A stretch of 9,461 nt of DNA, from the NCBI GenBank assembly GCA_043822885.1, contig JBDRBI010000076.1:1-9461 (forward strand), in the 5' to 3' direction. The notes beneath the pieces are model-generated. The model did no database searches, was not told the DNA's origin, and saw only the letters and a program-made list of their open reading frames with translations. Below, in pieces: positions 1 through 5,293 of this stretch. Source of the DNA: Aadella sp043822885 (lineage in GTDB: Bacteria > Omnitrophota > Gorgyraeia > Tantalellales > Tantalellaceae). How positions within the stretch are numbered: the stretch's first letter is position 1; every line of letters starts with the position of its first letter. The translations under genes and the position numbers were made by a program.

Positions 1-187
1 GGGCGCAAATAACCGCCGTATATTCAGCCGCATTGTTAGTGGCCTCTCCAATATATTCCGAAACTTCCCCTATTTTTTGTCCCTTATCATCAAAAAGCAC
101 CGCTCCCACTCCCGCCGGTCCGGGATTTCCTCTGGAAGCTCCGTCAGAAAATATTTCGATCTTTTTTAACAGATCAGTCTTTGGCAC
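1..187 (-). CDS. rnhA: RNase HI-family protein, N-terminal part (cut by window edge)
   Basis: RNase HI-fold enzymes hydrolyse the RNA strand of RNA-DNA hybrids in the cytoplasm using acidic residues that bind two metal ions. Sixty-two codons are visible. The motif SDGASRGNPGPAG (residues 14-26) holds the first catalytic Asp (D15), and TNNAAEYTA (50-58) holds the catalytic Glu (E55); both are hallmarks of the family. The remaining catalytic residues lie beyond the window. I chose the GTG at 185-187 because GGAAGGA sits just upstream at normal spacing and no in-frame ATG precedes the first motif. This start overlaps the 3' end of the zinc-ribbon gene by 14 bases, which suggests translational coupling. 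The spacing of the motifs fits the short single-domain RNase HI-like proteins. The family call is firm; the exact substrate is not. Confidence 0.88.
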   Translation of the reverse strand, partial: MPKTDLLKKIEIFSDGASRGNPGPAGVGAVLFDDKGQKIGEVSEYIGEATNNAAEYTAVICA

Positions 188-896
188 AAAGTATCCTTCC
201 GCAACTCTCACAAAAAACTATTTTTTTTACGAGTTTTACATCATTTATTACCTGCGGCCTTAAACTCATTTTGCATGCTCCGCAAGACTCCCCGCTTATC
301 AAAGCAAGAGCTGTTCTACCTCTGTTAGCCAATATCCTCTCATATGCGTCCAGCAACTCTTTGTCTACAGATAAGATCTTCTCTTTTCTCTCAGATCCAA
401 GAATTTCAGTCCTTTTTATAATATCGGCTTCTTCTCTCTTGATCTCGTTCTTCTCTTTCTCTGTTTCGGCGACCTTATCGTCAAGTATGGCTTTTTCTTT
501 TTCTTTGTTCCTTTTCAATTCTTCTATTTCGTCAAGCAAAAAAATTATTTCTTCCTCCAGAACCGACGCATCCGCCTTTAGACTATCTATTTCCTGCTGT
601 AAAGCTGAATATTCTTTGTTATTCTTTATTAAGTTGAGATCTCCCCGGTGTTTTTCTATCTTCTCTTCTTTTTCTCTCAGATCGTTCTCTTTATCGTTCT
701 TTTTAAGTTTAGATTGTTGTAATGCTTCGTCCGCTTCCTCTAAACCTTTCTTATGAGCTCCCAAAGACTCTTCCATCCCTTTTATGCGTTCGGGAAAAGT
801 CTCTTGCAAAGATCTAATATCATAGATCTCTTGGTCTATTTCACTGATAAGGATAAGCTTCTTTATCTCCTCCCCAAGATCTCTCTTGCTATCCAT
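174..896 (-). CDS. Coiled-coil protein with C-terminal C4 zinc ribbon (zf-RING_7/CT398-like)
   Basis: This is a 240-residue cytosolic protein. Residues about 10-180 are almost all Glu, Lys, Leu, Asp and Ile in heptad-like order, predicting a long antiparallel coiled coil. The C-terminus carries two CxxC pairs, C205/C208 (CGAC) and C229/C232 (CESC), that can bind one zinc ion. The preceding DAYERI segment and the LRPQVIND stretch between the pairs are typical of the family known from Chlamydia CT398 and mycobacterial Rv2229c. Members are thought to bind nucleic acid or proteins, but no enzymatic role is established. Start: ATG at 894-896 with AAAGGAAA about 8 bases upstream. It overlaps the RNase HI gene downstream, a pairing also seen in actinobacteria, which hints at shared work on RNA or RNA-DNA hybrids. 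Family call confident; function unknown. Confidence 0.88.
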   Translation of the reverse strand: MDSKRDLGEEIKKLILISEIDQEIYDIRSLQETFPERIKGMEESLGAHKKGLEEADEALQQSKLKKNDKENDLREKEEKIEKHRGDLNLIKNNKEYSALQQEIDSLKADASVLEEEIIFLLDEIEELKRNKEKEKAILDDKVAETEKEKNEIKREEADIIKRTEILGSERKEKILSVDKELLDAYERILANRGRTALALISGESCGACKMSLRPQVINDVKLVKKIVFCESCGRILCAKD

Positions 897-950
897 ACTA
901 TCATTTCCTTTTTTTGTTAAGTAGTCCGCCTTCTTTTTTCAAAAATTCGA

Positions 951-994
951 GTATACTTACTTTTTACTTTATACTCTACTTTATCTTACTTTCT
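951..994. repeat. Degenerate AAAGTA-type short repeat upstream of the zinc-ribbon gene
   Basis: On the minus strand this stretch is a purine-rich run in which AAAGTA or a close variant recurs about four times, ending near a GTATAC palindrome. It lies between the tRNA-flanking repeat and the zinc-ribbon ribosome site. It may be leader sequence or simple low-complexity DNA. I see no convincing promoter in it. Confidence 0.4.
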
Positions 995-996
995 AT

Positions 997-1047
997 GGCG
1001 AAGCCAACCGTAGCCAAGTAATACAAAATAGTTCGGCGAAGGTTGGT
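997..1047 (-). repeat. tRNA-flanking palindromic repeat, copy A (after tRNA-Val)
   Basis: Copy A of an element seen twice. Read on the minus strand it starts inside the tRNA-Val 3' end (ACCA), continues ACCTTCGCC, has a variable AT-rich loop, then ACTTGGCTACGGTTGG and GGCTTCGCC. CCAACC (plus 1041-1046 complement) can pair with GGTTGG (1004-1009 complement). The next GCC and GGC can also pair across a small internal loop. The final GGC-TTC-GCC can fold by itself. Twenty-four bases (997-1020) match copy B exactly, while the loop differs. The tRNA CCA forms half of one stem arm, so the fold could influence 3' trimming or act as a weak terminator. A mobile REP-like element is an alternative. Confidence 0.75.
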
Positions 1048-1120
1048 GGGCGCAGGGGGACTCGAACCTCCGACCTCATGCATGTGAGGCATGCGCTCTA
1101 ACCAGCTGAGCTATGCGCCC
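1044..1120 (-). tRNA. tRNA-Val (anticodon CAC), CCA encoded
   Basis: A full cloverleaf reads on the minus strand. The acceptor GGGCGCA pairs with TGCGCCC, the D arm is GCTC/GAGC with loop AGCTGGTTA, and the anticodon stem CATGC/GCATG encloses loop CTCACAT. Anticodon CAC (complement of 1084-1086) reads GUG valine codons. The variable loop is AGGTC, the T loop TTCGAGT, the discriminator is A, and CCA is encoded at 1044-1046. The T stem GGAGG/CCCCC has one A-C mismatch in its middle, which is unusual but tolerable. The gene lies 134 bases downstream of the CAT tRNA and was probably transcribed with it; its own promoter is not evident. Copy A of the flanking repeat begins at its 3' end. Confidence 0.96.
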
Positions 1121-1206
1121 ATGTCTATATTCTAAAAACTCTACCAGTAAACTTTGCTTGAAATCGCAAGTTGATAATGATCCTTCAGACTCCGCCATAT
1201 TTTTGC

Positions 1207-1254
1207 GGCGAAGCCAACCGTAGCCAAGTAACATACAAATAGATCGGCGAAGGT

Positions 1255-1258
<4 letters not shown>
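1207..1258 (-). repeat. tRNA-flanking palindromic repeat, copy B (after CAT tRNA)
   Basis: Second copy of the element found after tRNA-Val, in the same orientation and at exactly the same position relative to the encoded CCA. The first 24 plus-strand bases (1207-1230) are identical to copy A, and the segment CGGCGAAGGTTGGTGGG is also shared. The central AT-rich loop differs by several substitutions and one base of length. The pairs CCAACC/GGTTGG (1252-1257 with 1214-1219) and GCC/GGC are kept while the loop varies, the pattern expected if the folded form matters, although two copies are too few to prove it. Confidence 0.75.
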
Positions 1259-1331
<73 letters not shown>

Positions 1332-1346
1332 AAATTTTGAAAGCGT

Positions 1347-1376
1347 ATTATATCATAGTCCTTAAATGCTTTTCAA
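1347..1376 (-). promoter_or_regulatory. Sigma-70 promoter for the tRNA pair
   Basis: On the minus strand TTGAAA (1371-1376), an 18-base spacer and a perfect TATAAT (1347-1352) precede the CAT tRNA, with a TG one base before the -10 (extended -10). The predicted start leaves a leader of roughly 8-10 bases before the mature tRNA. It directly follows the terminator at 1383-1419, so the tRNA unit is insulated from upstream genes. It may also drive tRNA-Val and perhaps the zinc-ribbon/RNase HI genes. Confidence 0.82.
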
Positions 1377-1379
1377 GAT

Positions 1380-1419
1380 AAAAAATTAGGGGCAAATCCT
1401 TTCGATCTGCCCCTAATTT
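1380..1419 (-). terminator. Intrinsic terminator after the lysine-rich mini-gene
   Basis: AAATTAGGGGCA (1383-1394) and TGCCCCTAATTT (1408-1419) form a perfect 12-bp stem with a 13-base loop. Inside the loop ATC and GAT may add three pairs. On the minus strand the stem ends in a run of six T (1385-1380), as in Rho-independent terminators. It begins 18 bases after the stop codon of the 23-codon gene and separates that gene from the tRNA promoter. The plus-strand side has no comparable T run. Confidence 0.88.
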
Positions 1420-1437
1420 ACTCTGTCTTTATATATC

Positions 1438-1509
1438 TTACTTCTTCTTTTTCTTTGCGACTTTTTTCTTCGCTACTTTTTTCTTTGCTGCTTTTTTCTT
1501 TACTACCAT
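1438..1509 (-). CDS. Lysine-rich 23-residue peptide (histone H1-tail-like repeats)
   Basis: This very small gene starts at ATG 1507-1509 and stops at TAA 1438-1440. The product begins MVVKKKAAKKKVA and continues in the same style to end in KKKKK, so only Lys, Ala, Val and the initiator Met occur. The DNA is a tandem 15-base unit, (G/A-rich) AAG-AAA-AAA-Gyn-Gcn, repeated about three times with silent changes (GCA/GCG, GTA/GTC). This suggests the peptide sequence, not only the DNA, is kept. GGGGGAG lies 4 bases upstream of ATG. A promoter with A-tracts lies upstream and a strong terminator follows. Its composition resembles histone H1 C-terminal tails and chlamydial Hc-type proteins, so nucleic acid binding is plausible. 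I do not recognise a named family. It could be a remnant of a longer protein, though its signals look intact. Confidence 0.66.
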   Translation of the reverse strand: MVVKKKAAKKKVAKKKVAKKKKK

Positions 1510-1566
1510 TTTACTCCCCCTTTGTTAAGGTTTCTTTTTAAAACTTTCTTTTATATCTTTTGTTAA

Positions 1567-1602
1567 AATATACATTATATTTCGCAATTTGCAAGTTATA
1601 GA
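1567..1602 (-). promoter_or_regulatory. Probable promoter of the lysine-rich mini-gene
   Basis: On the minus strand TTGCAA (1589-1594) and TATATT (1567-1572) are 16 bases apart. An alternative is the perfect TATAAT at 1574-1579 with a poor -35 (TCTATA, 1597-1602). Either gives a leader of roughly 45-65 bases before the ATG at 1509. AT-rich DNA makes chance matches common, so the exact elements are uncertain. Confidence 0.5.
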
Positions 1603-1607
1603 GCTGA

Positions 1608-1645
1608 TTTTTTTCAAAAATTTTTTCAAAAAATTTTTTTTAATT
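1608..1645 (-). promoter_or_regulatory. Phased A/T-tracts, likely UP element or curved DNA
   Basis: Three tracts (A8T6, A6T5, A7 read on the minus strand) are spaced roughly 12-15 bases apart directly upstream of the candidate -35. Such tracts bend DNA and can bind the alpha-subunit C-terminal domain of RNA polymerase, which would make the mini-gene promoter strong. This is inferred from composition and position. Confidence 0.45.
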
Positions 1646-1733
1646 TATCAGAACCATGGAAAAATTTTATCTGACCGGGAATAATGATAGGACACTATCA
1701 ACCGAACGATCGTTGTTCTCGGAAAGGCGAGCC
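1646..1733. other. Non-coding stretch with several short hairpins downstream of pfk
   Basis: No gene is seen here. Structures include TGATAG-GACA-CTATCA (1685-1700), the palindrome AACGATCGTT (1705-1714) and CTCG-GAAAGG-CGAG (1718-1731). A weaker TCAGA/TCTGA pairing spans 1648-1674. Together with the hairpin at 1734-1771 they form a compact structured run that could be a 3' untranslated region or a small RNA. There is no T run to mark a normal terminator. Confidence 0.4.
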
Positions 1734-1771
1734 GGAACACAGTACGGATCAACCTTTCCGTACTGTGTTCC
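1734..1771 (-). terminator. 15-bp hairpin just after pfk, without T run
   Basis: GGAACACAGTACGGA (1734-1748) and TCCGTACTGTGTTCC (1757-1771) pair perfectly around an 8-base loop, starting 8 bases after the pfk stop codon. Position argues for a transcript-end structure of pfk, but neither strand has a following T run. The eight bases CCTTTCCG (1753-1760), in the loop and right arm, can instead pair with CGGAAAGG (1720-1727), so two mutually exclusive folds exist. It may work as a stability hairpin, a Rho-linked end or an alternative-fold element. Confidence 0.6.
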
Positions 1772-1779
1772 TCACGTCA

Positions 1780-2994
1780 TTACATATATCTTTCGGGAGA
1801 TTCTCTTAGTTCTTTAAATTTCGGAGTAAAAACTTCCGCTTTTCTTCCGAAGCATACTCCTAATTGTTCAAAGAGACTCACTTGATCAAGATCTACATGC
1901 CGCTGTTCTATAGCTTTCTCTGCCGGCATATAGCGCACTTCTTTTCCCATTACCCCGGAAATTGTCACTCCGACAATACCGTTTTTAAGAAGTTTTACCG
2001 CTGCCGCTCCCGCTTCTTTACCAAAGTTCACATCGTATGCGGTGCTTCGTCCGCTTCTGACCAGATGACCCGGAGTTACGGGACGTACTTCCGGGGTCTC
2101 GTATATGCCCTCTACAAAAAGGTGTGTTTCCTTCATGAACTTTTTTATCTCCGCATCCTTTTTAAATCTTTTTGTTATTTCCTGGCACACATATTTTCCG
2201 GCACCGGCTAATTTTTTGTGGCCAAAAGAATCTACTCCCGCGCTTTCGTCCACTATCTCCGCCCCGGAAGCGTCTCTCAAACCTTCGGCGACAACTATTA
2301 TGTAGGTTCCCGCGGCAACATCACTCTCTCTTATCCTTGTCATCATTCTCGTTTTAACGTGTTCATATAAGATATCGAAGTCTACCGGAACTTCCGGAAT
2401 TATTATCGCGTCCGCATCGGAAGCAACTCCTCCCCTGAACGCTGTATGCCCCGCATATCTCCCGAAAATCTCAAGGACTATAACTCTGTTATGCGTGCGT
2501 CCGGTCGTTTTTAATTCATCCGCGTACACAGCTACCCTATTGATCGTAGAGTCGCCCCCCACGGAATACGTTTGAAGATCAAGGTCCATTGTCTTAGGGA
2601 CATGAACACATGATATCCCGTTTTTGTGCAGATCTACCATCACGCTTCCGGAATCATCCCCGCCGCTTATAACCAAGGCATCAATGCCGAACTTTTCCAG
2701 ACCTTTTTTTATGCGCTCGTACTTAAATTCATCATTTATTTTTTTCACTTTTACACGGGAATGTCCCGCTTCGGACCCCGCGGGATTTGCGTTAATAAGA
2801 TCTAATCTTCCGGCGGTAAGCTCCGTTAAGTCTTTAAAGTCCACCAGATTATAAAGTCCCGCATATCCGTTGGGTATGATAAAACTTTTTATCCCCTCAC
2901 TCAAGGCCATTCCTGCCGCGCCTTTTACAACGGCATTTAGCCCGCCGCAATCCCCGCCGCTCGTTATAATGCCTATTTTCTTCAAATCTTTCAT
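1780..2994 (-). CDS. pfkA: PfkA-family phosphofructokinase, probably pyrophosphate-dependent
   Basis: The enzyme phosphorylates fructose 6-phosphate to fructose 1,6-bisphosphate in glycolysis. In 404 residues the family motifs are in order: GGDCGGLN (13-20, nucleotide/phosphate loop), GGDDSGS (111-117), PKTMDLDL (133-140), EIFGRYAGH (175-183), VAEG (235-238) and PGH plus R313. In ATP enzymes the second motif reads GGDGS and the third PGTIDND. Asp at the second motif (D114) and Lys in PKT (K134) are the pair known to mark pyrophosphate users, where the reaction is reversible. The catalytic Asp residues D137 and D139 are kept, but the Asn between them is Leu138, and canonical QRGG after PGH is VRSG. 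Start: ATG 2992-2994, seven bases after AGGAG; a TTG one codon earlier is too close to that site. Last gene of the dtd-cupin-secreted-protein-pfk run. The phosphoryl donor is inference. Confidence 0.92.
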   Translation of the reverse strand: MKDLKKIGIITSGGDCGGLNAVVKGAAGMALSEGIKSFIIPNGYAGLYNLVDFKDLTELTAGRLDLINANPAGSEAGHSRVKVKKINDEFKYERIKKGLEKFGIDALVISGGDDSGSVMVDLHKNGISCVHVPKTMDLDLQTYSVGGDSTINRVAVYADELKTTGRTHNRVIVLEIFGRYAGHTAFRGGVASDADAIIIPEVPVDFDILYEHVKTRMMTRIRESDVAAGTYIIVVAEGLRDASGAEIVDESAGVDSFGHKKLAGAGKYVCQEITKRFKKDAEIKKFMKETHLFVEGIYETPEVRPVTPGHLVRSGRSTAYDVNFGKEAGAAAVKLLKNGIVGVTISGVMGKEVRYMPAEKAIEQRHVDLDQVSLFEQLGVCFGRKAEVFTPKFKELRESPERYM

Positions 2995-3015
2995 CAAAGC
3001 GCTCCTTTTTTTTCC

Positions 3016-3513
3016 TTAAAAATAGCTTTCCGCGGAATCCTTAAAAGGGGAATGTTTACTTGGCATTATTACTTTGAAGGTTTTACCGCTTATTATCATC
3101 TTTGTGAGTTCTTTGTCTCCGTCTCTCCAGTCTCCCGAAGTAAGAAAAAAATCGTAATTCTCTCCTCTTTTTCTTATGGTGCTGATATCATATGCTTTAA
3201 AAGGTATTATTCGAAAATCAAATTTCGCGTTCTCAAAAGTATAATCAGCTTTACTGTCCTCATCTAAAAGATCATACATCGCCTTGTAATCACCTTTTTT
3301 CCAGGAATGAAGGAACATTCCGACCACTGAAGACCCTTGAGGACAGATATCGGATTCCTCTCCTCCCCCTCCGATAGCGAACCCTACCGTCATAGGTCCT
3401 CCATCCGAGGATACTACGCCTTCTCCGGCAAATACTGTCCCGGATACCATAGAGATCATGAGCTCAAATATGAACGCGTTCTTTATGTATTTTTTTTTGT
3501 TGTTTTTCTTCAT
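3016..3513 (-). CDS. Secreted protein of unknown function, possibly NTF2-like
   Basis: This 165-residue protein has a clear Sec signal: a basic start MKKNNKKKYIKN, a hydrophobic core at residues 13-28 with one Glu, and a VFA site suggesting cleavage after A29. The mature part opens with a Gly/Ser-rich linker with one Cys (C57). It then has SWKKGDYKAMYDLLDEDSK (70-88), which resembles the first helices of NTF2/MecA_N-like domains, followed by a beta-rich tail. There is no lipobox, so it is probably periplasmic or exported. The ATG (3511-3513) overlaps the cupin stop as ATGA, indicating coupled translation; a longer reading upstream would lack the signal at its N-terminus. It sits 21 bases upstream of pfk. 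I do not recognise a family with certainty. Confidence 0.72.
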   Translation of the reverse strand: MKKNNKKKYIKNAFIFELMISMVSGTVFAGEGVVSSDGGPMTVGFAIGGGGEESDICPQGSSVVGMFLHSWKKGDYKAMYDLLDEDSKADYTFENAKFDFRIIPFKAYDISTIRKRGENYDFFLTSGDWRDGDKELTKMIISGKTFKVIMPSKHSPFKDSAESYF

Positions 3514-3785
3514 CCCATTTTGTAATGTTTTTTTATAGGTTCTTTGATCTGCCATTTACATCTGAGATCTTCCTGAAAAGTTACCAGATCTCCCGGACCG
3601 AACTCTATTTTTTCTTTTCCGTCATCCGAGGTGACGACAGCTTTCCCTTCTATGATATAACATGTTTCCTTTTCTCCGTAACTCCAATCAAACAGGGAAA
3701 CTTCCTTCTCCCATATCGGCCATGATCTTATTCCCATTTCATCTATTTTCGTGTCGTCAATTTTTTCCGCCTTCATCCTGCTCAT
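3510..3785 (-). CDS. Small cupin-domain protein (Cupin_3/EutQ-like)
   Basis: A single cupin beta-barrel of 91 residues. The central part WPIWEKEVSLFDWSYGEKE (residues 22-40), then CYIIEGKAVVTSDDG, then FGPGDLVTFQEDLRCKWQI follows the Cupin_3 pattern for small stand-alone proteins such as those fused to or near EutQ. The classic metal-binding histidines of cupin motif 1 are absent (Glu, Cys and Tyr occur there), so catalysis is uncertain and ligand binding or a structural role is possible. Start: ATG 3783-3785, preceded by GGGAGGG at 6 bases; a TTG six codons earlier overlaps the dtd stop but has no ribosome site. The gene lies 14 bases after dtd and overlaps the secreted-protein start by four bases. 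Confidence 0.85.
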   Translation of the reverse strand: MSRMKAEKIDDTKIDEMGIRSWPIWEKEVSLFDWSYGEKETCYIIEGKAVVTSDDGKEKIEFGPGDLVTFQEDLRCKWQIKEPIKKHYKMG

Positions 3786-3799
3786 TATTCCCTCCCGGT

Positions 3800-4231
3800 T
3801 CAAAGCACAAAAGTAACAGGTCCATCGTTCACAAGACTCACATCCATATGAGCTCCGAAAGTTCCTTCACTGATATTTATACCATATTTTTTCAAAAAAT
3901 CATTAAATTTTATCCACAAACGTTGCGCCTTATCCGGATCCGCCGCGTCATCGAATCCGGGTCGGTTCCCTTTTTCGGTCCTGGCGCTTAAGGTGAACTG
4001 CGGAACGCTTAATATTTCTCCTTTTGATCCGATAATATCGAGGTTCATCTTTCCGTTTTCATCCTCTATTATCCTCATCTTAACTATCTTTTTTGCCATT
4101 CTTTCTATTTTCTCGAGATCATCACTTTTGTCTATACCTACAAAAAGAAGAAAGCCTTTGCCTATCGCGGCTGTTTCTTTTCCTTCTACTCGAACAGAAG
4201 CGCTTTTTACTCTCTGAATAACCACTTTCAT
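3800..4231 (-). CDS. dtd: D-aminoacyl-tRNA deacylase
   Basis: Dtd hydrolyses D-amino acids, and glycine on tRNA-Ala, from mischarged tRNAs in the cytoplasm, protecting translation. The 143 residues match the usual length of about 145. The start MKVVIQRVKSASV is the family N-terminus. SVPQFTL corresponds to the catalytic SQFTL motif, with Pro where Ser is usual before Gln, and NDGPVTF near the C-terminus is the Gly-cisPro motif that screens chirality. I chose ATG 4229-4231 because it fits the family and has AGGAG ten bases upstream; a TTG eleven codons earlier would add an unrelated extension. It begins a run of four closely packed genes after a 283-base non-coding spacer, so a promoter probably lies in that spacer. 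Confidence 0.95.
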   Translation of the reverse strand: MKVVIQRVKSASVRVEGKETAAIGKGFLLFVGIDKSDDLEKIERMAKKIVKMRIIEDENGKMNLDIIGSKGEILSVPQFTLSARTEKGNRPGFDDAADPDKAQRLWIKFNDFLKKYGINISEGTFGAHMDVSLVNDGPVTFVL

Positions 4232-4284
4232 ATTCGGTCCGCTCCTTACCTTCACCCGTCGCAATTATCTAACACGTGGCCCAG

Positions 4285-4430
4285 GTCAAAGACGGAGGCA
4301 TTCTGCGCGCCTCATGAAATTTCTCTGTCAATTCCATGTTTCAGGTGTAGAAAAACAAAGAAGCATAAATTATTTTTTTCCTCTTTCGGCGAGAAATTTC
4401 ATTCTGTGCTCGAACATCCCCGTCTTTGCC
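4285..4430. repeat. Imperfect inverted repeat element upstream of dtd
   Basis: Two arms of about 40 bases face each other around a loop of roughly 65 bases. CAAAGACGG (4287-4295) is the inverse of CCGTCTTTG (4420-4428), and ATGAAATTTCTC (4314-4325) of GAGAAATTTCAT (4391-4402). The intervening arm sequence is similar but diverged. The whole could form a cruciform or, in a dtd transcript, a long hairpin. It may be a decayed MITE-like element or a structured leader. No coding gene is supported inside it. Confidence 0.6.
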
Positions 4431-4436
4431 TCTCAC

Positions 4437-4535
4437 CCTTTAAATTGTTCCCGCTATCGTCCATCCGCTAATCTGCGTATCGGTCAATCCCAGACCTTTT
4501 AACCTTTAAACTTTTTAACCTTTAAACTGTTCCCT
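4437..4535. repeat. Short repeats around the FAH-family stop codon
   Basis: On the minus strand a 16-base unit AGTTTAAAGGTTAAAA occurs twice in tandem (about 4497-4529), and the first copy encodes the last residues and stop of the FAH-family gene. GGGAACAGTTTAAAGG at that place is matched, with one change, by GGGAACAATTTAAAGG at about 4438-4453, so the segment was probably duplicated locally. The rest of the spacer to 4496 shows no gene and no clear terminator. Confidence 0.6.
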
Positions 4536-5264
4536 AACTCGATTCGTAAGCCGTCCTATTCCTTCTATCTCCACGGTGATCTCATCTCCGGGAAAAAGCG
4601 GTCCTACTCCGGGCGGGGTTCCTGTCGCTATGATGTCGCCTTCACAAAGGGTCATTACGCTTGAGATGAACTCTATAAGATAAGGTATGTCGAAAATAAA
4701 TTCCGAAGTGCGGGAATTCTGCTTTTCTTCTCCGTTCAAATACGAACGCACATAAACGTCTGAGGCCTCAAGTTCTGTCTCTATCCACGGCCCGATCGGG
4801 GCGAATGTATCAAAAGACTTAGCTCTTGTCCATTGCACGTCTCTTCTTTGAATATCACGCGCGGTAATGTCATTAAAACACGTGTATCCCAGAATATATT
4901 CTTTCGCTTTATCTCTCTTTATGTTCTTTGCGGTTTTCTTAATGACAACCGCCAGTTCCGCTTCATAATCCACTCTCTCGGAAGAAGTGGGATACACTAT
5001 ATCTTCACCCGGACCTATAACGGATGTAGGCGGCTTGATGAAAATGATGGGTTCTAAGGGTTTTTCCATACCTAATTCTCCGGCATGGTCCGCATAATTC
5101 AGACCTACCAAGACGATTTTTGAGGGAATAACGGGAGCCAGCAGTAAAGCATTTTGCTTTTTTATCTTTGTTTTTTTAGACGATCTCTCCTTAAAAACGA
5201 TACTATCTTCTTCAAGAATACCGTTCAATATCCTGTTTTCATGTATAAATCTTACGATACGCAT
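4515..5264 (-). CDS. Fumarylacetoacetate hydrolase-family protein
   Basis: FAH-fold enzymes cleave or decarboxylate acylpyruvates, oxaloacetate or related dioxo-acids with a bound Mg2+ or Mn2+ in the cytoplasm. The 249 residues carry the family signatures: GLNYADHAGELG (54-65), FIKPPTSVIG (75-84), DYEAEL (99-104) with metal ligands E101 and E103, FNDITARD (130-137) with ligand D132, RAKSFDTFAPIGPW (147-160) and GTPPGVG (215-221). Closest in type to FAHD1/YcgM and HpcE-like proteins; which substrate is not decidable here. Start: ATG 5262-5264 gives the usual MRIVRF beginning, though its ribosome site is weak; TTG 5277-5279, nearer AGAGAG, is an alternative adding five residues. It follows ridA by 29 bases. 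RidA also acts on reactive keto/enamine chemistry, so the two may share a metabolite-repair role. Confidence 0.92.
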   Translation of the reverse strand: MRIVRFIHENRILNGILEEDSIVFKERSSKKTKIKKQNALLLAPVIPSKIVLVGLNYADHAGELGMEKPLEPIIFIKPPTSVIGPGEDIVYPTSSERVDYEAELAVVIKKTAKNIKRDKAKEYILGYTCFNDITARDIQRRDVQWTRAKSFDTFAPIGPWIETELEASDVYVRSYLNGEEKQNSRTSEFIFDIPYLIEFISSVMTLCEGDIIATGTPPGVGPLFPGDEITVEIEGIGRLTNRVREQFKG

Positions 5265-5293
5265 TTTTAATAAAGTCAAACATCTCTCTAAGT

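Noticed and set aside
181..756. Plus-strand reading frame of 191 codons opposite the zinc-ribbon gene
   Set aside because: It is antisense to a gene with clear CxxC motifs and coiled-coil pattern, has Ser/Phe/Leu-rich composition mirroring the Glu/Lys codons, and lacks a ribosome site. The other plus-strand frames are similar shadows.
1121..1204. Separate promoter for tRNA-Val (TTTACT and TATAGA)
   Set aside because: The -35 is poor and the -10 would lie only a few bases before the mature tRNA end. Co-transcription from the promoter at 1347-1376 is simpler.
1441..1500. Tandem 15-base repeats as a CRISPR or simple minisatellite
   Set aside because: The units are contiguous with no spacers and stay in frame within a start-to-stop gene with ribosome site and terminator, so coding is the better explanation.
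4232..4264. TTG start adding 11 residues to Dtd
   Set aside because: The family begins at MKVVIQRV, which has its own ATG and AGGAG site; the extension has no support.
4326..4331. Perfect TTGACA (minus strand) as a -35 for a dtd promoter
   Set aside because: No acceptable -10 lies 16-18 bases downstream, and the region is inverted-repeat sequence. A dtd promoter probably exists in the spacer but I cannot place it.
4269..4337. Possible 22-residue minus-strand leader peptide upstream of dtd
   Set aside because: No ribosome site is present and composition shows no regulatory codon run; it also spans the repeat arm.
4370..4417. Possible 15-residue minus-strand peptide (MFEHRMKFLAERGKK) inside the inverted repeat
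   Set aside because: GGGG precedes the ATG directly with almost no spacing, and the frame lies in the repeat arm. Such short frames occur by chance.
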